From Candidatus Dormiibacterota bacterium (GTDB taxonomy: Bacteria; Chloroflexota; Dormibacteria; Aeolococcales; Aeolococcaceae): DNA of 14,618 bases. Positions 1 through 6,370 of this stretch are shown here, piece by piece (positions within the stretch are counted from its first letter, which is position 1; each line of letters opens with the position of its first letter). The translations under genes were made by a program, and so were the position numbers. The notes beneath the pieces were generated by a model. That model saw only the letters and a program-made list of their open reading frames with translations. It had not been told where the DNA came from and searched no databases. The DNA lies in the NCBI GenBank assembly GCA_027451645.1, contig DAIDIX010000012.1, positions 1 to 14,618 on the forward strand, written 5' to 3'.

Positions 1-1187
1 AATAAATGGGATGGGCAGTTAAAAGCTGAATAGTTCGCAATTGTCCCGTACTTCACTGTAGAAGCGGATGCATCGAAGCTTGTTGGGGAGCCAGTAGGCT
101 GTGGCGTTGCTGTAAACGATGCGACTGGTGCCTGGTCTGGAGGAATGCTGATGCCGTAGCAGGCACTGCAGCCAGTGACTGTCACAGCAGTCCCCTGTGC
201 AAGAGTTGAAACCGTGATGGGGACCATGTTTGTTGCATTGACATCCCATACTGTCGTGCCATCCGGAGTAACTGCGTCACCAAACGCTGCTCCCAGGGAC
301 CCCCCGCTGATGCTTGCATCCGTGTTTGAGGATGTCGTCACATAGTCGACGTAGTACTTTGCAGGATGTCCAGCAGCAGTGTTCTCCGATGCGAACACCT
401 TTGTGCCATCGGGAGTCATGGCCAGTCCATCAGGATATGCCCCACTTGTCGCAATTGCCGTCCCAGCAGTGTTTGTGGCAACAGTTATGGGCGTGATGGT
501 ATTCGAGCTGGCATTTGCAACGTACGCTTTCGTTCCATCCGGAGTGAACTGGATCCACTCGGGATGGCTCCCGACAGTAATTGGGGTCCCAACAGTATTG
601 TTTGAGAGCGTGATGGGGTACACAAGCCCGCCTGAGTAGTCTGCAACGTATGCCTTCGTTCCATCCGGTGAGATAGCAATGTTGTATGCGCCTGTCACTC
701 CTGTGATGGTTGTAGTGAGGGTGTTGGTTGAGAGATTTATGACACTCACTGCATTGCCAGTGTAGTCGGCTACATACAGCGTAGAGCCATTGGGAGAGAC
801 GGCAAGAGCGTCTGGCCCCATGTTCGTTCCGACAGTGATGGGAGTGCCAACCGCATTTGTGGCAGTCGTGATTGGAGTGACTGTCGTGCCGTTCGCAGTA
901 GCTCCGTAGTTCGCAATCCATGCAGTCGCAGCATTCGGCGTAAACGTGATGGCAATGGGATAGTTGATGTTCGCACTCGTGATTGTCGTGGCAGTAGATG
1001 TCGTGAGGTCATATGCAATGACTGACCCTGCAGAGGTGAAGTTCGGAAGGTATGCAACAACATCCGATGTTCCAGCCCGAACGACAGGCACATCGGGCAG
1101 CGATAGCCCAACAGCTACCGACATTATCGTAATGAGAATTCCTACAGTGAACTTCAATCCACTAGTGAGTCTTCTCGAGACCACCAT
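1..1187 (-). CDS. Secreted YVTN-type beta-propeller protein with PKD-like domain, 3' end cut by window edge
   Basis: The minus-strand frame from 1187 is open to the left edge (395 codons, no stop), so the C terminus lies outside the window. Residues 1-39 form a signal peptide or anchor: a basic start (SRR, K12) and a hydrophobic stretch around 14-30. Blades of about 40 residues follow, each opening with a YVTN-family phrase: FTPNAATAWIANYG near 82, VSPNGSTLYVADY near 130, ISPDGTKAYVADY near 172, FTPDGTKAYVAN near 214, MTPDGTKVF near 257 and VTPDGTTVW near 306. With a more divergent N-terminal unit this makes about seven blades, a full propeller. From about 349, PPDQAPVASFTATP and SFDASAS look like the start of a PKD domain. 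The last visible residues (SAFNCPSHL) do not follow the usual PKD continuation. The start is uncertain: ATG at 1187 has GAGG 11 bases upstream, while a GTG at 1193 has it 5 bases upstream. Likely an extracellular binding scaffold; its ligand cannot be told from sequence. Confidence 0.85.
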   Translation of the reverse strand, partial: MVVSRRLTSGLKFTVGILITIMSVAVGLSLPDVPVVRAGTSDVVAYLPNFTSAGSVIAYDLTTSTATTITSANINYPIAITFTPNAATAWIANYGATANGTTVTPITTATNAVGTPITVGTNMGPDALAVSPNGSTLYVADYTGNAVSVINLSTNTLTTTITGVTGAYNIAISPDGTKAYVADYSGGLVYPITLSNNTVGTPITVGSHPEWIQFTPDGTKAYVANASSNTITPITVATNTAGTAIATSGAYPDGLAMTPDGTKVFASENTAAGHPAKYYVDYVTTSSNTDASISGGSLGAAFGDAVTPDGTTVWDVNATNMVPITVSTLAQGTAVTVTGCSACYGISIPPDQAPVASFTATPQPTGSPTSFDASASTVKYGTIANYSAFNCPSHL

Positions 1188-1497
1188 CTTCACGTCAGCC
1201 TCATTGTCATCTTGGGAGACCGAAAGTGTCTGGAATCTCAGCAAATCTTTACAGACCCTCCACACTTCAGTCGCAGAGCAGAGCCTCATATCGCAATGCG
1301 CTGGCATCCACCATGTTTCACATCGTGCTGCTCCATGACATGTAACGCACACGTGAACTCGATACCTGCGGGTGTAACAATACGCATTTGAACTTGGCAG
1401 ATCGCGGCAGAGGACGTACTATACGGACAGTCCCAAGTTCAACGTGTGCGAGGCAGGTCATGCCTGTCCCAGAGTGTGTGGTGTGAGGAGACAAGCT
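1188..1497. other. Divergent intergenic region between YVTN protein and WxL-like protein
   Basis: This 310-base gap separates two divergent genes and contains no supportable coding region. It carries the plus-strand promoter at 1394-1422 and a small inverted repeat (AGGCA, 5-base loop, TGCCT) near 1451-1465 in the leader of the WxL-like gene. I found no convincing promoter for the minus-strand YVTN gene, although it must lie here if that gene starts at 1187. Confidence 0.6.
1394..1422 (+). promoter_or_regulatory. Sigma70-type promoter for the WxL-like gene
   Basis: TTGGCA at 1394-1399 (four of six bases match the -35 consensus) is followed by a 17-base spacer and TACTAT at 1417-1422 (four of six match the -10). 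Transcription would begin near 1429, leaving a leader of about 70 bases before the ATG at 1498. Seen only as a motif; the spacing is ideal. Confidence 0.55.
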
Positions 1498-2136
1498 ATG
1501 GAACGAACATCGAAAACGAGACGGTACCTCCATGGTCCGCTCGTTAGAGCTGCCGGAGTAGCAGCTTTAGCTGCTGCAACGCTGGTTATTGGCTCAATTC
1601 CGGCTAAGGCAGGAACAACAACCAGTGCAACACTGACAATCTCGGCTGCAACAGGTGGAGCTCTGAACCTTTCAGTACCAGCCTCACTAGCCTTTCCTGG
1701 TGTCACGCTCAACGGTACTGCGCAAACATCGTCCGCAGCGTTTCCCGGATGTGCAGCTAATTCAGGTGCTCCATGCGCAAATGGCGTAGATGTCAATGAC
1801 ACTACTGGATCTGGTGCAGGTTGGAATGTTCAGCTTAGCTACAGTCAGTTCACCACTACTGCGTCTAATACACTTGCTGCAAGCGGTACACTATCTGAAC
1901 AGTCTGCGCCAGCCTTTGTCTGTGATACAACAGGATGTTCTGATGCTGCAAACAGTGCCATTGTGACTCCTGTTGCACTTACCGCTGGAACCGCATCACC
2001 AATTCTCGATGCAGCGGCTGGAACGGGCGTGGGAGATCAGAACTCTACCTCTAATTTCCAGATAGCAATACCTCCAACCACAGTGGCAGGGTCTTACAGC
2101 TCAACCTTTACCTTCACGATCGTCTCTGGACCGTAG
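1498..2136 (+). CDS. Small secreted WxL-like domain protein
   Basis: A 212-residue secreted protein made almost entirely of one WxL-like domain. ATG at 1498 is chosen because GAGGAG lies 7 bases upstream and the product then opens with a clean signal peptide: basic residues (R3, K6, R8, R9), a hydrophobic stretch at 17-33, and an AKA cleavage site at 36-38. The mature part has the hallmarks of the WxL family: LNLSVPASLAFPGVTLNG near 57-73, GSGAGWNV at 104-111, and the terminal phrase SYSSTFTFTIVSGP directly before the stop. Canonical WxL domains show WxL in the first motif and again in a C-terminal YxxxxTWxLxxxP; here these are WNV and FTF, so it is a divergent relative. Four cysteines (85, 93, 142, 147) could form two disulfides. 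In Firmicutes such domains bind peptidoglycan non-covalently together with DUF916 proteins, one of which is encoded next. The same domain ends the protein at 3810-5528. Confidence 0.85.
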   Translation: MERTSKTRRYLHGPLVRAAGVAALAAATLVIGSIPAKAGTTTSATLTISAATGGALNLSVPASLAFPGVTLNGTAQTSSAAFPGCAANSGAPCANGVDVNDTTGSGAGWNVQLSYSQFTTTASNTLAASGTLSEQSAPAFVCDTTGCSDAANSAIVTPVALTAGTASPILDAAAGTGVGDQNSTSNFQIAIPPTTVAGSYSSTFTFTIVSGP

Positions 2137-2187
2137 GTTGGCATAGCCCTCCGCCTATTGTTTTGAACAAACAGACACGATGAATTG

Positions 2188-2224
2188 GCGAGAACGTTCT
2201 GATAAGCTCAAAGAGCGTTCTCGC
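2188..2224 (+). terminator. Strong hairpin between WxL-like and DUF916-like genes
   Basis: GCGAGAACGTTCT at 2188-2200 pairs with AGAGCGTTCTCGC at 2212-2224: 13 pairs including one G-T, with an 11-base loop. Outside this, TGAAT at 2181-2185 can pair with ATTCA at 2226-2230. No clear T-tract follows, so it could be an inefficient terminator, an attenuator or an mRNA-stabilising structure rather than a full stop. It lies 51 bases after the WxL-like stop and 38 before the next ATG. Confidence 0.6.
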
Positions 2225-2262
2225 TATTCATTTGTGTCACATTCGAATTGAACATAAACAGC

Positions 2263-3408
2263 ATGAGAATTCATTTCCCCTTTCGAGTGCAAAAGTCCTT
2301 CCGCCTACAACTACCACGCTCTTTCTTCTTGGCGGTCATCATGTGCTCTGTAGCAGCAGGAGTGATTAGCGCTCCTCGTGTCGGACTTGCTGCATCGACT
2401 GGGCTTAACAGCATAGCCGTGAAGCCATGCACTTTTGATCCGAACAACCCCCTTACCCGCTCATATTTCATACTCCAGCTCAAACCTGGAAGTAGTTACA
2501 CCAACTGCATTCAGTTTTTCAACAACACTAGTGGGTCTCTTCCCATTACCATTGGCGCTGCTGATGCATTTACTGCAGCGTCGACAGGAACAGTGTACAG
2601 TGGCCAGGGTCAGCAAAATACCCGTGATGGAAAATGGATCACCATAGATGGGCCAACTATAAGAACTGTTGCTGCATCGGGAAGTACTTCGGTGCAATTC
2701 ACTATCCACGTCCCAGCGGATGCAGCCCCTGGTGATCATCTTGCTGGTATTCGTGTCACATCGGGTCGTGAAGGCAGTGGCGGGAATAAGGCAGTCAATG
2801 TGCATGTTGCCGTTGCTGCCACTGTGGGTGTGCTCATGATTCTTCCAAATACCACCACCACTACAGCAAACTTCAGTCTTGCTGTGTATGGCGCCAGCAT
2901 TACGCCCTTTCCAGGACTCAATACGGCGTCAATCCTCATTCCCATGGAAGATGTTGGTCTCCTTTACGGAAAACCGTATCTAACGTTGACACTCATGGGC
3001 CAAAATGGTTACTCCAAAACATTGTCACGACAACTTTCCACAATGCTCCCTGGCAACCTAATCAACTATCAATGGTCTTGGCCGACAAGTCTTGCAACCG
3101 GTACATACACTGTTTCAATACATGCAAGTTGGAACAACAGTACATCAGGAAGTGGCACAAACTCTGGAAGCATCTCCAAGACGTTCACAACAACGCTGAA
3201 AGCCCCACTGCAAAGCTCATCAAAAGGCAAAATCGTAATTGTGCAATCCACAAATCTTGGTCTCATCGGAGACTGGTGGTTCTGGGCATCAATAGTCGGT
3301 GGACTTCTTGTCATAGTTCTTGCCATCATTCTTATCCGCCGGTTTCTCAGGAAGCGAGCAGAAAAGAAGGCTCGGCCACATCTCGAAAATCGGCTTCGTT
3401 CTCTTTAG
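2263..3408 (+). CDS. DUF916-like WxL-interacting membrane protein
   Basis: A 381-residue membrane-anchored surface protein resembling the WxL-interacting family (DUF916 peptidoglycan-binding domain followed by a DUF3324-like domain), which in Firmicutes tethers WxL proteins to the wall. Residues 1-44 form a signal peptide with a long basic start, a hydrophobic stretch at 21-36 and GLAAS near 41-45. The DUF916-like part (about 48-200) shows RSYFILQLKPGSSYTNCIQF, then FTIHVPADAAPGDHLAGIRV near 146-165, matching the family's PG-D/Y-xxGGI signature. A second beta domain covers about 201-315. One transmembrane helix (about 338-358, starting WWFWAS) precedes a very basic tail (RRFLRKRAEKKAR). The ATG at 2263 is chosen; an in-frame TTG at 2248 is possible, and neither has a strong ribosome binding site. 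It probably shares transcription with the WxL-like gene, moderated by the hairpin between them. Its base composition is AT-richer than most of the window. Confidence 0.8.
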   Translation: MRIHFPFRVQKSFRLQLPRSFFLAVIMCSVAAGVISAPRVGLAASTGLNSIAVKPCTFDPNNPLTRSYFILQLKPGSSYTNCIQFFNNTSGSLPITIGAADAFTAASTGTVYSGQGQQNTRDGKWITIDGPTIRTVAASGSTSVQFTIHVPADAAPGDHLAGIRVTSGREGSGGNKAVNVHVAVAATVGVLMILPNTTTTTANFSLAVYGASITPFPGLNTASILIPMEDVGLLYGKPYLTLTLMGQNGYSKTLSRQLSTMLPGNLINYQWSWPTSLATGTYTVSIHASWNNSTSGSGTNSGSISKTFTTTLKAPLQSSSKGKIVIVQSTNLGLIGDWWFWASIVGGLLVIVLAIILIRRFLRKRAEKKARPHLENRLRSL

Positions 3409-3809
3409 GACATCTTTGAAACGATCCTCCACTGAGGAAGTGTTCTATCCATAATCACGTAGCCTGTAGGGTACGCAGCAATGATCGTTTTTGTATCCCC
3501 CGGCACTTGCTTCACTTGCCATCATTCCCCTGAAGAAGTGTGGACTCTCTCATACATCACCGGCATGTGGTCCCTGTACACTGGTGCCCCAGCTGCCTCG
3601 CTTCTCTCCCCGAGCATTCCTCATCAGCATGACCGGGAGCAACGACCAGCTCAGACTGCTATCCGAAACGCTGCATACCGACTCCCACAATGTTCCTCAT
3701 ATTCTGCATATTCTGTTACGAAGCATCAGCATTCATGTTCCTACTGTGGACGAGCCCGTAACGCTGCATCCGTCTCAACGCGTGTTCCCGATGTTGAAGA
3801 GATAATCAA
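3409..3809. other. 401-base intergenic gap before the propeller-WxL gene
   Basis: No gene is supported here. Two overlapping plus-strand reading frames of about 105-110 codons (3481-3816 and 3491-3805) are open, but neither has a ribosome binding site, a recognisable domain or a protein-like hydrophobic pattern. A short imperfect hairpin (TCCTC, 4-base loop, GAGGA) at 3425-3438 lies just after the DUF916-like stop and is too weak to call a terminator. The gap probably holds the promoter of the gene at 3810, but no -35/-10 pair stands out. Confidence 0.5.
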
Positions 3810-5528
3810 ATGGTGAAGCATCCCACGGTTGGTCGCTTACGAAGACTTGTCCTTGCTTTTGTCCTTGCTGGCATTGGAGCCTTGCAGGTCAATGGGTTTC
3901 AGCCTGTGCTTGCTGCCTCATGGACTGTCATCACCTCTGCCAACAGTGGTGCAAACACCAACTCACTTCACGGCGTTTCCGTCGACTCCTCATCCGATGC
4001 CTGGGCTGCAGGGCAGTATTACAACGGCTCAGCCATGCAGCCCCTTGTTGAACACTATTCAGCGGGAACATGGTCAGTAGTCACCCTTCCTGCAATCAGT
4101 GTCGTCATCGGAGGGACAACATATACAGGGAGCGGTGGTTACCTCTACAGCGTTGATGCCATAAGCTCCACTGATGTCTGGATTGCAGGAGCCTTTGTCG
4201 ACACTGGATCAGTAAGTGGGAAACACCCTGATATTCCCTATGTGCTCTACTACAATGGCTCCACATGGACCCAGGAGGGAGCCCCCTGTCCTTCCGTGGG
4301 AACTGCCAAGAACTGTGTCCCCCTCGGAGTCTGGGGCAACAGTGCCAGTGATGTATGGGTGACAGGATGGTATCAGGAGTCCTCCGGACAGGATGGTGGG
4401 TTCATGGATCAGTGGAATGGGAGCAGCTGGATCAGCAATGCTCCGACTCCTGCAGTAAATCCCACCCAAAACCATGTCCTCAGTGGCATCTCTGGTGACT
4501 CGAGCGGTGATGTCTGGGCAATTGGCTACAACAGTACGGCAACGTATTCCTACGGCGTTGAATGGAATGCAGGTACGAGCACGCTTTCCGAGGTCAGTGG
4601 GATCCAGAATCCAAACGCGTTCACGGAGCCACAGGCAGTGGCTGTCGTTTCCGCAACGGATGTCTGGATTGCAGGCGTACAGGGTAGTGCCCCAAATCAG
4701 ACACTCGTGGAAAACTACAACGGTACAGCATGGTCAGTCGTCTCGACTGCAAATCCCGGAGGAGCAACTGTCACAAACTACCTCAATGCCATTGCAGCAA
4801 ACTCCACAGGAGTGTTTGCTGCAGGCTGGTACTCGAATGGAACTGTCAACCAGACACTCGTTGAACAGTACGGAGGAACAAGCTTCACCCAGTCCACGAC
4901 AGTCAATCCTGCTGGCGGAACAGTGACCAACCAGTTTGAGGGAGCTGCCATCGACAGCACTGGTGACGAATGGGCTGTGGGCTGCCAGGGCTCAACTTCA
5001 TCGTGCGCCACCTCAACAACCCCCACCACCGGTCAAACAACACTCACAGAGGAGCTTGCAGGATCTGCTGGACCATGCAGTGGCGGATCCCTCTCCCTTT
5101 CCGTTCCTGCATCCCTCGCAATTCCAGGTGTCACTGTCAATGGGTCCTCCCAATCGACATCAGCCAGCATGACAATTACTCCAAGTGACCTAACTGGTTC
5201 AGGAGCAGGCTGGAATGTGGCAGCAACGTCCACCACATTCAACAATGGAAGTGGCGCAACACTTCCTACTACTGCAACACAGGTCACTGCTGCCTCTGCT
5301 ACTGCTGCCACGGGCAACTGCAGCCTTCCCACCAACCTTGTCACCTACCCGACAACGCTGCCCGCTGGTTCCACACCTCCCACTGCTGCAGTCATCTATA
5401 ACGCAAACACTGGCACAGGCGAGGGCCCCTCCAACGTGGCCCTGACATTCACTCTCAATGTTCCTGCAGGCGCTCTACCAGGAACCTACAGTTCCACCTG
5501 GACGTTCACCATAGCGAGTGGGCCATAG
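3810..5528 (+). CDS. Secreted seven-bladed propeller protein with C-terminal WxL-like domain
   Basis: A 572-residue secreted protein. ATG at 3810 follows GAAGAG at 3796-3801 (8-base spacer). The signal peptide is residues 1-36 (basic RRL at 10-13, hydrophobic 14-28, VLAAS at 33-37). Seven blades of about 50-60 residues follow, marked by DAWAAG 63, DVWIAG 122, DVWVTG 181, DVWAIG 234, DVWIAG 284, GVFAAG 334 and DEWAVG 386, often with YNGSTW-type phrases. These are kelch-like blades common in secreted proteins of environmental monoderms. Residues 425-572 are a WxL-like domain: LSLSVPASLAIPGVTVNG, GSGAGWNV at 463-470 and YSSTWTFTIASGP at the exact C terminus. This domain is paralogous to the small protein at 1498-2136, so both probably dock on the DUF916-like protein upstream. 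The blades would be the outward-facing, binding part. Propeller count and domain order are read directly; the surface location is family-based inference. Confidence 0.88.
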   Translation: MVKHPTVGRLRRLVLAFVLAGIGALQVNGFQPVLAASWTVITSANSGANTNSLHGVSVDSSSDAWAAGQYYNGSAMQPLVEHYSAGTWSVVTLPAISVVIGGTTYTGSGGYLYSVDAISSTDVWIAGAFVDTGSVSGKHPDIPYVLYYNGSTWTQEGAPCPSVGTAKNCVPLGVWGNSASDVWVTGWYQESSGQDGGFMDQWNGSSWISNAPTPAVNPTQNHVLSGISGDSSGDVWAIGYNSTATYSYGVEWNAGTSTLSEVSGIQNPNAFTEPQAVAVVSATDVWIAGVQGSAPNQTLVENYNGTAWSVVSTANPGGATVTNYLNAIAANSTGVFAAGWYSNGTVNQTLVEQYGGTSFTQSTTVNPAGGTVTNQFEGAAIDSTGDEWAVGCQGSTSSCATSTTPTTGQTTLTEELAGSAGPCSGGSLSLSVPASLAIPGVTVNGSSQSTSASMTITPSDLTGSGAGWNVAATSTTFNNGSGATLPTTATQVTAASATAATGNCSLPTNLVTYPTTLPAGSTPPTAAVIYNANTGTGEGPSNVALTFTLNVPAGALPGTYSSTWTFTIASGP

Positions 5529-5703
5529 CCATACATCGGGCTATATGTGACAGGAACGCTATTCGTGTTCAGCACATTCATGCAGGGAAGTTTCGCCTTG
5601 CTGGCTGTGGAACCCTGCTCCACACTGCACAATAGGCATGAGATTCACTGCGAACAGTCGCCTTCCAAACAGCTTTCCACTGACTTCCGGGGCCACCTAC
5701 ACG
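5529..5703. other. Short convergent gap after the propeller-WxL gene
   Basis: This gap lies between two convergent genes. It has two weak hairpins: ATAGCC/GGCTAT at 5525-5530 and 5539-5544, overlapping the stop codon, and TGTGGA/TCCACA at 5606-5611 and 5619-5624. Neither has a T-tract, so I do not call a terminator. No coding region is seen. Confidence 0.4.
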
Positions 5704-6132
5704 TTATGACTCAGCACTCAGCTGATCATCAGGCAGGAATTCCTGTAATGGCTCCTGTGGCATGTCAAGCAGCTTCCGGATTGTGTTGAGCATGGTCTTG
5801 AGCGGTGCAGGCTTGGCAATGTACTCGGTTGCACCTGCATCAAGTGCACGCTGCACATCCTGGCTGTCCGACTTTGCACTGAACATGATGATGGGAAATG
5901 CTCCCCAACCATCATGGGATCGTACTGATGCACAGAAGTCTATGCCATCCATGTTCGGGAGCATGACATCCAGGATCATGAGATCAGGCAGAGATTCCTC
6001 AAGCGCATGCATCGCATCATCGGCATCCATGGCAGTTCGTACTGCAAAGCCGGAAATGTCGAGGAATTGCTGCAGCAGCTGGATGATACGGGGATCATCA
6101 TCGACCACAAGAATCTCAGGTGTATCTTTCAT
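5704..6132 (-). CDS. Stand-alone response regulator receiver protein (CheY-like)
   Basis: A 142-residue single-domain response regulator that would accept phosphate from a sensor kinase. The receiver residues are all visible: acidic pocket D11, D12 and D13 in ILVVDDDP, phosphoacceptor D55 in DLMILDVMLPNMDG, the Thr/Ser switch position S85 in IIMFSAKSD, and K107 in YIAKPA. The domain ends near residue 125, and the remaining 17 residues are an acidic tail with no DNA-binding or enzymatic output domain. ATG at 6132 is preferred: AAGGA lies 10 bases upstream and the sequence begins right at the first receiver strand. In-frame upstream starts at 6150 and 6207 would add 6 or 25 residues with no family match. 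There is no histidine kinase in the window, so its partner is encoded elsewhere. It sits between two envelope gene groups; control of them would be speculative, and it may act by protein interaction. Confidence 0.92.
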   Translation of the reverse strand: MKDTPEILVVDDDPRIIQLLQQFLDISGFAVRTAMDADDAMHALEESLPDLMILDVMLPNMDGIDFCASVRSHDGWGAFPIIMFSAKSDSQDVQRALDAGATEYIAKPAPLKTMLNTIRKLLDMPQEPLQEFLPDDQLSAES

Positions 6133-6191
6133 GCAGAAAAAGTCCTTCATCACGACTGAAGACGAGAAAAAATGGGCGAACTCGTGAGCAT

Positions 6192-6200
6192 TGTATACCA
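6192..6200 (-). promoter_or_regulatory. Extended -10 element for the response regulator gene
   Basis: Read on the minus strand this is TGGTATACA, followed by AT: an extended -10 (TGn plus a TATAAT-like hexamer). No good -35 is seen, which extended -10 promoters tolerate. The start of transcription would fall near 6185, about 50 bases before the ATG at 6132. Confidence 0.35.
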
Positions 6201-6321
6201 ATAGCAAGAGAAGGTCCCTGTATGTGCTGCATTTGTTGCAGGACTGTCAGAGGAAGCAGGGCGCAGGTGTACATTCTTGCTGGGTCTGGCTCCACCACAC
6301 TCTCATCCCCCCCCATTACGT

Positions 6322-6358
6322 GGACAGGGCAGCGCATCAACAGATCGCTGCCCTGTCC
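6322..6358 (-). terminator. Perfect 13-bp hairpin downstream of the RCC1/Ig gene
   Basis: GGACAGGGCAGCG at 6322-6334 is exactly complementary to CGCTGCCCTGTCC at 6346-6358, with an 11-base loop. The hairpin begins 12 bases after the stop codon of the RCC1/Ig gene on the minus strand. No T-tract follows on either strand; on the minus strand it is followed after 7 bases by an eight-G run (6307-6314). The position strongly suggests 3'-end formation or transcript protection. Confidence 0.65.
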
Positions 6359-6370
6359 CTAGAGGCATTG

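Noticed and set aside
430..921. 163-codon minus-strand frame rich in Cys, His and Arg
   Set aside because: It overlaps the YVTN protein in another frame on the same strand. The YVTN frame has clear repeat motifs, while this one has the Cys/His-rich pattern of an out-of-frame reading.
2323..2370. Possible lipoprotein cysteine in the DUF916-like signal peptide (VIMC at residues 25-28)
   Set aside because: The residues before the cysteine (V-I-M) do not fit a lipobox. The protein has a C-terminal membrane helix instead, as usual for the family.
3481..3816. 111-codon plus-strand frame in the gap before the propeller-WxL gene
   Set aside because: No ribosome binding site, no domain and no signal peptide, and it overlaps another open frame (3491-3805). 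It ends 4 bases inside the next gene, but nothing else supports coding.
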